64,000 bases of DNA from Paraphysoderma sedebokerense (Eukaryota; Blastocladiomycota; Physodermatomycetes; Physodermatales; Physodermataceae). A program made the translations under genes and the position numbers. The stretch lies in contig JAHLJZ010000004.1 of assembly GCA_025602915.1 (NCBI GenBank), positions 434,001 through 498,000 on the forward strand, written 5' to 3'. This document shows positions 1 to 11,983 of the stretch, piece by piece; position 1 is the first letter of the stretch, and each line of letters begins with the position of its first letter. The notes under the pieces were generated by a model. The model was not told where the DNA came from. It made no database searches and saw nothing but the letters and a program-made list of their open reading frames with translations.

Positions 1-2897
1 AATTCTCGCATCGGATTCGGGGTTGACTGAAACGCACCTGGAATAGCTAAAGAGGCCACTCCCGTGTTGAACGTCGGCCATTCAGCAATCGTATTTAAAA
101 CGCTGAACACTTTCATGCATACTTGGAAGTTATTGTCACGATATCCGGGTTTTTTGTTTAGTACTCTCGTAACGATCTCGGCATCTACCTGACCAACTGA
201 CAAAGTCCCTAATTTATCGGATATAGCAGAGACAGCTGAAGACAATAAATGTACACCTAATTGTCAGATACATACTGTCTGTAATTAAAGGGGCAAGTCC
301 GCATCCATACCAGCTAGTCTAACTTTCCAATTAGAATCCCCCAACTCCTTGAGAATGTTTTCTCCTACCAACTCTTTCATCATGTCTTCTGCATCCTCAT
401 CGGTATATCGTAATCTGACTGGCTCGTCAGCAGGGGTAGCTATGGAGGGATTTGATTTCGTCTTTTTAGCGGCCGCGCTATTGAGTGATCCGGTAGAACC
501 GGTTTTCTTCTTCATTGTAGCAGACGATGACTACAAAAGAAGGCGTAAATATCATTTCGGCAATAAAAAGTTTTATCAGTGACATACCGGCGGGCGGGTG
601 GTACGAGATGGAGCACTCGTTCTACCAGTTTCGGGCGGACTATTCTCTTTGTCCTTTGTAGTGGCAGAAGACTGGTGTTGTCATTGCGTAAGTATCGATA
701 CAATATGTGAGATTTAAGAGATGGAATTACTTTGTTCAACTTCGGAGCCGACGTGGCTTTAGCTAATGCCGGAGCAGCATTCGTTGAAGTATTTGCTGGT
801 TTCTTTGAGCCACCTCCATTCAATCGAGTCTCGGCTTTCTCAAAATATTCTTGAACTTTTGCCATCTTGATTTTATCTAGTTTCTCTAAGTGAACTGCCA
901 GGGGACGTTCGCCGACAACTCGCATTAGAGTTCCTAATGCTTCTGCTGATGAATCACGAACATCGATGGTGGAATCCTCGTAAGTCTATTTCAAAACAAT
1001 GTTAAAGGACGATGAACATTCATTTATAATGGATGTCGTGAAAACTCACCTTCAGGAGTAAATCACAGATATTCTTGATTTCTCCTTTTGTCGGGACACT
1101 GCGCGCTTTCGTTAAACAACGAGTTAGCCACCTTACGCTTTCTGCTTTAATCTGTGGGTTTTTGTGATTAGCGGCCGCGGTGATATCTTCAAGGTTGACT
1201 GATAAGTTGGTCTGCGACATAATGGCATGAGCTTCTATCTTTCCAAATTTGTAAACGTGATGACAGTCTACTCACTGAGGTATAAACTGCATCTAATGCC
1301 GCTCTGACGGTATCAACTACAGTTTGTTTCTTTTCCTTCAACTTTTCCAGCAATACACTCACTACGTGAGAGCGATATTGGGAGAAATCCTGGCGCAGTC
1401 CTTTGGCTAAACATTCGACAATTTGTACTGCGGTGGTCGCCACAAGTATGTTGGTATCGTTGATGCGCTTGAGAAGTAGTGATAAGTTGTTGTGTAATTA
1501 GAACATAGCAAAAATATGTGGATCATACGTACTTTTGCTAAGGCGCCGACAAGCTCGTGATATCTATCGTCCTTCAGCCGTGGCACTTTAGCCAAATTGA
1601 GAACACTTTCTAACGCTTCTTTGCGTTCCTTCCATTTTGTCGACCCCTACAATTAACTCACAAGTTAATTCATACCCATCAAAGCCAATGATGAAATTTC
1701 ACTGACCAAATCGTTGTAAAAATTTGAAGGTATCTTTGAAAGCAGGTCAACAGGTTCGGACAGATCGAATGAATCAATTTCTGCGGGTTCCGCTTGCGCC
1801 AAAGCCTCGTCGCTGTTGCCCGTGCTTCCACTTAACTCGTTTGGTGGACCATCTGTAGCTATTTTCGCTTGTTGTGATCTCGTGTACCGCTCGGGCTGGG
1901 GCCGCGATGGATTACTAGCTGAGTATTGGGCAAAGGCGTCATTGAGTTCTTTTAACTATTAAAAATGACCATTGTAAGACGCTAGATGTTTCAGATAATA
2001 GAGAAGTGTGCATTATACCTGAACAGGTTTCAAATCCGACAGGAAATTCTGGATGGCGTCTCCAATCCATCGATACAACTCGAGTGTCAAATTCGTGGCC
2101 TAGATACATATATTAATATATAATTGGAAAAAAGTAATATGGCGATGAAATATGACGTACTTCTGCTCGAACGTTTTTATCGGAATGGCCAAATATTTTG
2201 GACAAAATTTTCAAAACAGGCTTCGCATTTACCGTCTTGACACCAAAAGCCTGCACAATAGACTTGAGAGTGATGATAGTCTGCGTCACAAGTTTTGGTT
2301 GTTTGTTATCTAAAGCCGGAATGATATACTCCTGAATAATGGACGTTGGGTAAATCATTTATGCCCAAGAAAAGCAGTTTATAAAGGAAGCATACACACC
2401 AAAGCGGCATCTCCATTTTCCATGATTTCAATGCATATCAAACAGATTTCTAACGATTTGGCTTTTGTTCCAGCTCTTGAGCTCCCAAAGCATTTGTCTG
2501 CGCAGGCTGAGACTACTTCTTTGACAGACTTTGAAGCCAAGTTCGTCGGGGCATTCTCCAACCACGCTTGAACTGCCATTAATCCGCTTTCCTGAGCCAC
2601 CAAATTTGAATCAGCGATCATCTTTTTCAAGGCATCTTGGTACTTTCTATACTCGTTTTCTTGAGTGTCAGGATCCCATAATTTGAAAGATTTGCACAAC
2701 TCTTCATAAGCACTGACTCGAGCTTTCCAGACCTAAACGAGCGTGCGAGGAATCAATAGATCAGAGGAGTTGAGAACGTGAGTTTGCAAAGGATATTTGT
2801 CGTCTCAAATCAGATACACGACAGTAGATCAACATACTTTGTGAGTGAGCCTGTCTGAGAGGGGAAGGGAAGTGAAGTCATCCTGTAGATCCGCCAT
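1..2897 (-). CDS. XMAP215/ch-TOG/Stu2 microtubule polymerase, 5' part (cut by window start)
   Basis: This is the N-terminal part of the gene described in full at 26485-34436; coordinates shift by 31539 and the sequence is the same. It covers the start methionine (ATG on the minus strand at 2895-2897), TOG1, TOG2 and the start of TOG3, in about a dozen short exons. The gene continues to the left of position 1. If the tandem-duplication model holds, the missing 3' part is present outside the window and this is an intact second gene. It diverges from translin across a 505-bp purine-rich promoter. Confidence 0.9.
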
Positions 2898-3402
2898 GGT
2901 TGATGGGAAGGGGCGGGAGGATAGGTCGGGATGGAAGAGAACAGAGGAGAGGGAGAGTTAAGAGGGCGAGTAGGGTTGTGGTGCGGAAGAGGGAGGGGAG
3001 GGAGGGTGAGTGCGATGGGACGATGGAGGAGGTGGAGATGGAGGAGAGGGAATGGATGTTGGCGTGTGAACAGAGGGAATCGACCAACACCACTTCTTCT
3101 GCCAAGAGGAGAACTGTCCACCCCACACAATATATATAATATATGTATATCTTGACTGTCCCTACTAATACTCAAGATCTATATTTGTGACTTGGTCTGT
3201 GCCCTTCAGACTGAATACATTCATGTGTATATATCCTCGCTGCAAAAGCGATAAATTACACGTCCACACTCCTGGCCTGCACCCATCATCTTTGGGCCCC
3301 ACAGCAGCTATTCACTCGGCCAATATCTCCTGCCTCATATACATATAACCTCCTCCCATTTGTCTCTCCCGAACCCCTATTCTTCTATTTACGCTGTACC
3401 AA
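2898..3402. promoter_or_regulatory. Divergent XMAP215/translin promoter, polypurine and G-quadruplex motif
   Basis: This gene-free 505-bp spacer separates two start codons facing away from each other. From about 2898 to 3060 the plus strand is almost entirely G and A, so the XMAP215 leader is pyrimidine-rich. At 2991-3006 four G-runs separated by single A bases form a canonical quadruplex motif. The translin side (3130-3400) is AT-rich then C/T-rich, as in many fungal core promoters. Short open frames here are low-complexity and not credible genes. The copy is at 34437-34941. Confidence 0.6.
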
Positions 3403-4437
3403 ATGCAGTTCTTTGATCTCGTTCAAGATGCCTTCGAGCAAGAGTCCGCCAGGAGAGAGGTTTCCGCCCGCGCTCTTTTCTACCTCATCTTTGCGCATCT
3501 TCGGACTGACATATCCTTTCCTCTCATGCATCATTGCAGAAAATTCGTGAGCAAGTCAAAGAGATTGAAAAATCATGTCGCCACATATCCGCTTTATTAA
3601 TGCTAGCCCATCGCCCTGATTTCAACTGTACGTTATTGATGTCAGTTTTCTCCTATAATCTGAGGCCTCTGACGAAAATTATTTCTTCGCAGTCAATCAA
3701 GTTCAGTCGCAGATACTACCTTTATTGGGTTCCATTCGAGACGGATTTCATACAATTTCAAAGAATATTCCTGCGGATCAGTTCTACCGCTACAACGCCC
3801 AGTTCAGCTGGTCCATTCAACAGTCTTGTTTCCTAGTCGCTTTCTTAACGTATCTTCAGTTTGAAAGGCTGGTGACGCTAGAGGAAATCGAATCTTGTCT
3901 TGGATGTTGGTATTCTTTTATCATGTGGTGCTTGTAACTTCATGAATATTAACTTTAATATATTTAAATGATTTAAATAGTGAAAGTTAATATCAGCAAT
4001 GACTTGACTGATTTCCATATTCCACTGGAGGATTTCTTGCATGGTGTGGTTTCTTTGACTGCAGAACTGGTACATGGGTTTTTAATCTTGCGGTGTTCGA
4101 TAGTTATAACCTCATTTTGTTTTCTGTCTGTTCAATTTAGAGTCGATTGGCCACCAACTCCGCCACGGCCGGCCTATTTGAACGTCCGCTGAAAATTAGA
4201 GATTTTGTTCAAGACCTTTACAGTGGTTTCCAATTGTTGAACTTGAAAAACGATAGTTTGCGCAAGAGGTTTGACAGCATCAAGGTTTGCTTTGAATTAC
4301 ATTCTCTTGTCCGTTAATCTGTTCGCTGATTGACATACGAACGAAATATGCAGTACGAGGTCAAAAAGATTGAAGAGGTCGTGTACGATATACGTATTCG
4401 GAAATTGCAAACTGCCAGCAGCATGGATACAGCTTGA
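3403..4437 (+). CDS. TSN: Translin
   Basis: Translin is a nucleic-acid-binding protein that with TRAX forms the C3PO endoribonuclease. The spliced product is about 224 residues, close to the 228 of animal translin. Exon 1 starts MQFFDLVQDAFEQES; later exons carry KIREQVKEIEKSCRHI, the helical core ADQFYRYNAQFSWSIQQ, LEDFLHGVVSLTAEL, then SRLATNSATAG, and the family hallmark LLNLKNDSLRKRFDSIKYEV followed by KKIEEVVYDIRIRKL near the C-terminus. Introns are short (for example 3460-3539), and one donor reads GTTGGT, fitting GTNNGT. It is divergent from XMAP215. Identification is firm; exact splice sites are inferred from family alignment by eye. Identical copy at 34942-35976. Confidence 0.93.
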
Positions 4438-4837
4438 GAATGCACGTTGCGGTACAGAGTGTGAAGTGTTCCGAAATGGTTGGAAGCGTGGAATGGGGAA
4501 GCATGTCGTTGGATCCCGTGTAAGACAATTAGAGAGCGGAGTTCATCGTCCTCATTTGTTAAAATTTAGCTTATTGTATAGTTTCGTCTTTGTGGCCTTT
4601 AATGTGAAATGGTGCCTCATGGTGCCCACGGTATATGACCTCGTCAGAACTTATTAGCTGCCTATGTTTCAGCATCTCCTCGTTACAGAACACCCGTGTA
4701 ATTGTCCAAAAGGAAATCCCAAACTCACGACAATCGCGATCACCTTCATTTAATACAACTGTGTCTATTTATATAGCCAAACTCTAGACAACCGTTGAAA
4801 AAAAGGCATTTTTTCGCACCACCACAGCATCAGCAGA
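4438..4837. other. Intergenic spacer translin / VPS62-like with candidate TATA box
   Basis: This 400-bp spacer lies between two plus-strand genes. An open frame running in from the translin tail is a shadow without family resemblance. TATTTATATA at 4766-4775, about 65 bases before the next start codon, is a plausible TATA element. Nothing else was recognised. The copy is at 35977-36376, with the TATA candidate at 36305-36314. Confidence 0.4.
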
Positions 4838-6203
4838 ATGGTCACTCGATTGCTTGTCTTCACAGTGCTAGCACTTCTCGTCAGTGTCTCCGTATCAGCA
4901 CCCCTTGGCGTACCGTCATGGTTAAATGATTTGTTCGGCTTTCGAAAGAAGAGAGTCTTTGTGGAGCCAAAATTCGCTACCCTCGCGCAAAGATATGCGC
5001 CGAAAGTGCATTTACACCCCGAAGAAGAGTACAACCCTTGCAGTATAGACTTTTTCTTACAGCATACAAATGTAAAGGATAGACGGAAGTTGGGAGAATT
5101 AAGTAAATCCAGAGACACTAATAATTTCTATATTTCCACGAATGACGAGTTGCCTTGTAATTCGTGCACGTTGGATTGGTTCAAAGGTCAGAATGTGCAG
5201 AAGAACGAAGTGCGTTATTCCTCTTCCCCTGTAACCGATCCCTTGCTCACCTGAAACTCCATCATTACGTTAGGCTCCACTGTACTCCCTTGTTGTTCCG
5301 CAGAAAGATCTAGGAGATAATATTGTGGATATATACTACTTTGCATATTACGCATACAACAAAGGCAAAACATTATGTCTTGGAGCAAGAGACCCGCGCG
5401 GTGTATGCATTGGAAAATTGCAAACCTTTGGCAATCATCTCGGTAAGTTTTGCTCCATACCGTCATTCGGAAAAAATGCTTCAACTTTATATGGTTCAGG
5501 GACGTCCACGCATCTGACACTTAAGTTTTACTGTATTAGGTGATTTCGAGTACACAGCAATAAGGTTCAAGGACTACAAACCAACCGAAATGTTCTTATC
5601 GAATCATTATGCCGGCACAAGAATACCTTTTGATGACCCAAGATTGCAAAAACAAGGAACACACCCAGTTTTGTACAGCGCTTATGGTAAGTTATCCCTG
5701 CTATAACCCTATTGCCTCATCTTCTTAATACCAATCTAAATATCTTGACTAACCAATCTAATAGGATCCCATGGTTTCCATTATACCTCCGGTCGACATG
5801 TATACCACCCTACACTGCGGCTAGCTGATGAATTTGATGCCGGTCAGACGTGGAATACGTGGAAGAATTTAGAAGTCTATGGTTTAAAGGATCCAAAGAA
5901 ACGGGAATACACTGGCGAAGAAGAAGCTTGGTTAAATTTTCAAGGAAGATGGGGAAATAAATCCCCTTGTATGTTTGCCAGTAAAATGAGTTTATGTGAA
6001 CTCGAAAATGGTATGTCTGTTCTTATCTCGAAAAGTCGTCATAAATGTCTTTTAACCGTTGAAACTAATATCTTCTTTAATCAATCGACGTAGGTCCTCG
6101 CACATTTCGAGCATTCGGAAACGATCAATTAGGTCAGTTCACATTACAAGACGGTTTGACGTTCAAAAATTCGAAATTAGTGAATACCCGGGCAGAATCT
6201 TAA
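4838..6203 (+). CDS. Secreted VPS62-like (DUF946) protein
   Basis: The start MVTRLLVFTVLALLVSVSVSA is a clear cleavable signal peptide. The mature part shows the VPS62/DUF946 pattern: YAPKVHLHPEEEYNPCSIDFF, then DIYYFAYYAYNKGKTLCLGA, GNHLGDFEYTAIRF, GTHPVLYSAYGSHGFHYTSG and a tail with WLNFQGRWGNKSPCMFAS. Coding is in six or so exons; the first intron has a GTGCGT donor. In yeast, VPS62 is linked to vacuolar protein sorting, but the secreted relatives have no settled function, so none is assigned. Paired cysteines (CNSC, and those in the SPCMFASKMSLCE stretch) fit an extracellular protein. The stop is at 6201-6203. Identical copy at 36377-37742. Confidence 0.8.
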
Positions 6204-6809
6204 ATTTCTGAACAAAATAATTGTACTATTAATAGTTTTTTGAACGAACAGAGTAAAGAATGATTAAAATACCTTAGACGCGCTTTTGACAAGGGTGAAA
6301 AGTGAAAGCGTGATTGTATATTTAGAGGTTGTTCAAACTGGTTGAATTCCTATGGGATAAGCAAGGAAGAAAAAATAAAAATTTAATTAAAGAAGCTAGT
6401 AAATTGGATCAACAAAGAAGGGCAAGTTTCAGCTTTCAGAGAAAGACCTTTATATTCTACTCTAATCAAGGACCACAGACCAGAACTGTCGCGCCAGTTT
6501 TCACCTAATACTATTGGTATTTCTCTGTCGATAAATCACTGGCCGCCGAAGCACAACATTTATGATTCCCTTTGCGTGGTACCAGTATATATATATACTG
6601 CCGTTTCAGAATGGAACGTACGAGTCATTGTTCAAGTAAATGAATTTTCATTCTTGGAGATCTCAACGGGGAGTGACACGATGATATCTGTCAGGGTACA
6701 TGCGATAACTTCATCTATTTTTCGATTCAGAAAGGTTTTCTTTATATAGTACTCTCATCTAATGATAGATTCCCGTCTTATACTCTTCATTTCAATGATT
6801 TGACAAAGA
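6204..6809. other. Convergent 3' intergenic region with AT palindrome
   Basis: This 606-bp region lies between the 3' ends of the VPS62-like gene and NUP93. It is AT-rich and holds candidate polyadenylation-like AATAAA stretches near 6375. It also contains a perfect 18-base palindrome CAGTATATATATATACTG at 6583-6600. No coding potential or RNA gene was recognised. The copy is at 37743-38348. Confidence 0.45.
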
Positions 6810-9800
6810 TTATCCATTTACCATATCCACTTCATATCGTGTCAAGGCTGCATAGACATCAGGATTCATTTTAAACCGAACCATACTGGCAAGCATTAAT
6901 AATTGCCGGCCTTGCTTACGGAGGTTTGCTTGGTTCTAAAATAGCTATATGCGTTAATGGCGATATTCCGTACATAACTCAAAGATCAAACAAACTTACG
7001 GCCAATCTGCCTTGATCAATATAAAGACCCCGTTTACCCTCACGGAACAATGAATGTATGATTTCCATCAGTTTGACTAAAATATCGGGAAGCTCCCTAC
7101 CAATGATTGGATCTAGTTTATTGATTGCCTCTGCCCTTTTACTGAGAGTTTCTGTTGATGCGTCAGGTGACAGGGGAAGAAAATCAATGCATTCCATGAG
7201 CTATGTATGAAAAAATTGAAAATTGCGGTTCAGCTGTTGATACTTCTAGAGTTGGCAATTACAAACGAAAAGTAGAACAAACATTCAAGGCGTCACCAAA
7301 CTTGCGTTCTTGGTAAAGTCTTTGGAACTGCAGCAATTCAAGTAAGCTTTGACACGTCACAGATTTTGATTCATCTAACTTATCATTGATATCGGCAGTT
7401 TGGCGGTACGTTTCCACAATTAGGGAAGCATCTGCAATCGTCTGTTCAATTACCGGCTTAAGCTCCGTCTTTGAACCAGAAGCAGCAAAGAAGCCTTGCC
7501 GTAGGATATCACCCAACTGACGGTTCAATAAGTCGATCACAGTATTGTATTCCTAACGGAGAAATTAAGTTTGGTTACTCAGTCCAAGTCCTCATATATA
7601 TAACCTAACTTACCCCAGCGTAATGGTACATGTAGCGAGCGTCATCATACTTCTCCCGATTTGCAGCAATCAAAGCTGCCTCTTTAACTATTCTTTGATA
7701 ATATTCATTCAAATCACTGATATCGACCAGAGGTACAAGCAACTCCAAGTATCCGGCCTATTTACGAGATATAGATGAGAATTAGCCGTCGAAGGGGAGG
7801 GATTATGAATCTGCCATTCTTACCTTGCGAGACCCGTCTCTCCTTTCGTCGCCGATGAAGTCACGGAGTTGGCTATCGTCCAAATTCAATAACACCTCAA
7901 TTATAAGATCATGTGCAACCGACATCATCGAAGATTTCGTCGGTTCTGGCGCCCTGGAATATAATCCCAGTAGTAATACATAATGTAATGCTATTTTCGG
8001 ATTGTGTGACGTGAATGACCGAGAATATTGACGAATCAAAACCGCAAAGTTGAGATAAGTAATATTTGTGATATTATCGACTGAGACGTGGACATTAATA
8101 CACACACGGACAGAGATGGAAAATTGAACCGTAAAATTACCGCTTTCTAAATCTGGCAAATGGACATGCTCAGGAACTCGAATAAGTCCATAATAGGCGA
8201 AGGCAATCGCGAAGTGCACAGCTTCGATTTGGAACTGTTCGTATTGATAGAGGTGCGCGACGGCCTGGAGTAACATTCTGTTAGTGTGATATATGACAGC
8301 AAGAACCGACTGAATCTAAAATACCAACCCTTTCAAATAATCCACAAAGTATTAAGTAGCCAAAGTATTTGAAAGGGTTATTGCCTTTGGGGTCGAAATA
8401 TTTCGGGCCAAAATGCACAAGTGTGTTCTGTAAATCTCTCAACGTATATCGTTCGTGTTCGGGTTCATCGGGAGATGTAGACTCTTTTACTAACATCAAC
8501 TAAAGCAAACACGTTGAGGTTAACGAAGAAAAGAAATATTAAAACGTAAATGTCAATGAACCTGCACCCACAGCCAATCCTCGGCTGAAATTGCAACCTC
8601 AGGGATCTGCTTCCTCTGCAAGTCACATCGTCCCATAAGTTTATAAAGTGCAAACTTGTAAGGATCTACAGTTTCAGCATGTCTGCGAATACGACTGTTA
8701 AAATCGGTGATAATATCATTGCGGAACTCTTTTCGTAATCTTTTATCCCCAAACGAAGATTCAGTTAAAATTCAGTCACATTAGTCGTCATAAAACTAAA
8801 CAATGGTTACCCGTGTTCACTATTGTATCCATTGAGATATGACAGGAACATCCGGTCATCGCTCTGCATCAAATATTCTGCATATCGGTTGGCAAATACT
8901 TTTGCTTCATCCAGATACCCGCATCGGACGAGGAAATAGATATGAGCCCAAATGGGCTTGTCGTCAACAAGCTAAAGAAAAGAAAGCTACTCAATATTGA
9001 ATACAAGATAGCGTCGCCGAATCATAACGAACCTCGAGTTTGTGATTTTCCCATCGGCCATACTTATAAAGTCGCAGACGTAAAAAAGCTTCCACTTTGC
9101 TTTGAATATTAGGAGCTCCACCAGCTTTGGCAGCTTTCAAATTGCTTTCGATGGTGTTGCTGATGTAATCAACAAAACTAGCAGCAGGTTAAGGAAAAAG
9201 AAAAGCAAGCAGAAGGTCTGAATAATACACTCGATAAAGGATACGATGATTGAAGACGCTCTCGGGCCCCATTTATAAATTTTTGTCTCAAGGACGTGCC
9301 ATCAGGGCCATAAAACTTATTAGGATCAAGATAAATGTCCGCAAACTCCATTACTTTGAGTGGACGGCTAGTAAAACCTTGTCCTAGTCGCACCATCCCA
9401 TCAAAGGAATCGTTGATTCCAAGCACGTACGCTATTGATTCCCAGTAATGATAAACTTTGACGGAAGGCCCAGAGTCATCAAAAGTTCGGGCAACCTGAG
9501 AGAAAGCTTCAAGTGCGGCGAAATCCCTATTTTGGATGCGGTGGTCATTTAAATCAACAACAGATTTGGAATAATTCTCTACTTTGGTGTTGATATTGAC
9601 GAAAGGTTGTGTTGCTGAAACTCGAGTGAATGAAGGCTGCAAAGGTCGAGATTGCGAAGGGGTAAACGGTGTAAGCGAAGCAGCAGACGATTTCTAAAAA
9701 AATATTCAGATCAGAGCTTTCTATGTAAAAATAAAAATGTGCAATATACAAACCGCTTGAGAGTATGGCGTTTGAGATGAAATTCGATACTGTGAATCAA

Positions 9801-10571
9801 TCGGGGAGGCGCTCGCAGAAGACATAGCTTGCATTCTTGGACCAATTGGATGCTGGCCGACTTCTTCAAATATTCTCTTCTTCGTTTTTTCCCAATCGTT
9901 ATGCATCGACTTATCAACATGGGTTCGAAAATCAGCGAGCGTCTAATGCAATTTTCGAGTCAGTCCCCACTGTTTCGACATCAAAGCGACTATCGAACCC
10001 GCAATACCTGCTTGCGCCCTTCCTCAATGGCGCTGACAATCAAAGTTTCGTGCTGATGTTTCAAAAAACCCTAAAGGAATACGTTCATGGACAGTTAAGT
10101 CGAAGAATATATTTGGCGATTCACCACAAACAGGCGTACCTCAATATCAGTATCATGAAGCGGCTGCAACGGTTCAAACGTCTGCGCAAGATTGATTGCG
10201 TTGAGATTTTGCTGTAATTGCTCCGGATCAAATCCCCTGTTCGCCAACAAATAATGCCTGCATGCGAATATTAAGCGACCGTGAATGATGTGATATTTAA
10301 ACGGATCGTAAACACGGTAGTAATAACAATAGAAGACGTACGCTTTCACATCGACATCCATCCCTCCAGTCACACCAGAGGCTGTATCTCCTCTAGCACT
10401 CTTTGCAGCTAACTTTCGGGTCTGTGATTCGATTTGATCAAGCCCACGCTCGATAGGAGTAAATTCCATGTCTGTCGAAACATGTTTGTTGTTCAGCTGC
10501 ATCGATTGCTCGAGGAGAGCTCTGAACGACGGAGTAGACTGGCCCGCTGAGTTAAATGATGACCCTGACAT
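6810..10571 (-). CDS. NIC96: Nucleoporin NUP93/NIC96, inner-ring scaffold of the nuclear pore
   Basis: NUP93/Nic96 anchors the inner ring of the nuclear pore and binds NUP62/Nsp1, NUP188/192 and NUP53. The N-terminus MSGSSFNSAGQSTPSFRALL leads into FTPIERGLDQIESQTRKLA, then NRGFDPEQLQQNLNAINLAQ and TFEPLQPLHDTDIE, the conserved segment after the NSP1-binding helix. Mid-gene exons read VYHYWESIAYVLGIND, PYKYGRWENHKLE-like helices, LNFAVLIRQYSRSF and FIGDERRDGSRK, matching the family's DGSRK element. The C-terminus ends about RYEVDMVNG, with the stop at 6810-6812. There are roughly twelve exons. One 60-base intron (first bases near 8140, minus strand) is a multiple of three without an in-frame stop. 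An E-box CACGTG lies 76 bases upstream of the start. Identical copy at 38349-42110. Confidence 0.9.
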
Positions 10572-10646
10572 TGCGAATGCACTCGTTAGTCAAGATCAAA
10601 CAGGTTTGGTAGTTCAGAACGAATTCTGTTTACTATAAGGGACAGT

Positions 10647-10652
10647 CACGTG
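10647..10652. promoter_or_regulatory. E-box CACGTG upstream of NUP93
   Basis: The context GTCACGTGGA lies between the NUP93 start codon (10571) and the 3' end of the bHLH gene (10749). It is the core site of bHLH factors of the MiT/USF/Cbf1 type, and one such factor is encoded next door. That the neighbour binds it is only a suggestion. Copy at 42186-42191. Confidence 0.35.
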
Positions 10653-10748
10653 GAACGCGACGGTAGTGGCCTACATGTTATTTTTATTTGACTCACTCAA
10701 AGTATTAATTATACAAAAATATTTATTACAAATGAGAAATTATTATAT

Positions 10749-11983
10749 CTAATTGATTAATTCGCGACTCCATAGCCCATTAGAAGTTCTGTAGCCAGTA
10801 TTTGTGCTCTGAGGGTAGTAGGCTTGATACGAGCTTTGAGATGATGAAGAATAGGAAGAATAATTGGAATATTGGTTATGCTGATACTCTCTCGATATTG
10901 AATATGCGGAATGCTGTGGAGCAGGATAGGTTGAAGGCCCGTGTCTTATGGCCGGGATAGCGCGATCGATATTCTGTGGGCTAGGATGAGGGTGTGAAGG
11001 TTGGTATCCTTGATCTGCTACGCTTTGCGAATTGTTTAAAATAGACATTCGTGAATGATTCGGCGAGGATATGGGTGTTGTGTTCCTTGAAGTGCTTGGG
11101 AAGTGTTGGCTTTCAGACAGGGACTCATGTTTCGAAGGATAAACTCCAGGGTGTCGACTATGGAAATCAGATGTAGAACGAAACGTTATATCCGGTATCG
11201 GAGGTAACACGATCTGGGAACTCGAACGTTGCCCAGGGTCGGCTGTTGTAGAGGCAGGAACTGCCTGGTTGCTTTGGGTAGTTGCTAGTGCAGGCGACGG
11301 TGCTGAAGGGTTGTTCGAAGTCACTGGATATTCGGTTCTATCCATTCCAACCGAGTAATCCGACTCTTCAATTTTGACATGTGTATTCCCAACTGTGATC
11401 GCTCCGCTTTCAATTTGGCTCAATTCAACGCTCCTCCCCATGCCTGCGGCCTTTCGGAGCCGTTTACATTCACCCCTCAAAACTTCATTTTCCGCAGCCA
11501 AAAGTTTGATATGGTCGACTGTCAACGACAGTATTAGTCCTTTATGAAGCTTTTGATCCTTACATAATGAAGGAGGAAGCAGAGTACCAAGTAACTGTAT
11601 AGTTGCATTGATGTGATCTAGTCGTCGAAAGTTTAAAACCAAGTACGAGCATGTCTTCATAAAAGAAATGGGAATACCTCGTCTTCGTCTTTCTATAATG
11701 TTGTGATTCTCTTTTCGCTTCTTAATCTTTTGCAAAAGCTCAAATCCTTGTTGTTCCAAGTCCCTTGCGATGGATTCATCTACCTCGTCATCGTACTCGT
11801 CCATCGAATGTGACCTCTTCGACGGAACGGACTGGTCGATGAATGGCGGATTGCAATATAAGTCAGGCTTGAAGTTGGGTTTCCCAACGTCTGCGGAAAG
11901 TATTAGTGCTGATGACTATTAGTGTACTTGCAGATTCTCTTAAACCACTTACCTAAAGGGGGTGCGCCAGAATACGTGAGCAT
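10749..11983 (-). CDS. bHLH transcription factor, MiT/USF-like basic region
   Basis: Exon 1 is short, starting MLTYSGAPPL (ATG 11981-11983). The next exon continues KPNFKPDLYCNPPFIDQSV and an acidic stretch DEYDDEVDESIARDLEQQ. The basic region KKRKENHNIIERRRR joins DHINATIQLLGTLLPPSL after removal of a 60-base intron (11618-11677), followed by helix 2 LHKGLILSLTVDHIKLL and a short coil AENEVLRGECKRLRKA. The NHNxIERRRRxxIN and LGTLLP pattern is that of factors recognising CACGTG. The rest is Ser/Pro/Tyr-rich and low complexity, typical of an activation region, ending SSYSSSSQSSYQAYYPQST before the stop. Targets are unknown. Identical copy at 42288-43522. Confidence 0.85.

Noticed and set aside
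2810-3175. Several overlapping open frames on both strands
   Set aside because: They are translations of the polypurine tract (Arg/Gly/Glu or Ser/Pro/Leu runs) with no family resemblance, and the tract lies between two well-defined starts.
6204-6809. Possible RNA gene at the AT palindrome
   Set aside because: The hairpin is a simple AT dinucleotide run; no tRNA boxes or terminator context.
9837-10217. 126-codon plus-strand frame over NUP93
   Set aside because: Antisense shadow of NUP93 exons, whose residues match the family.
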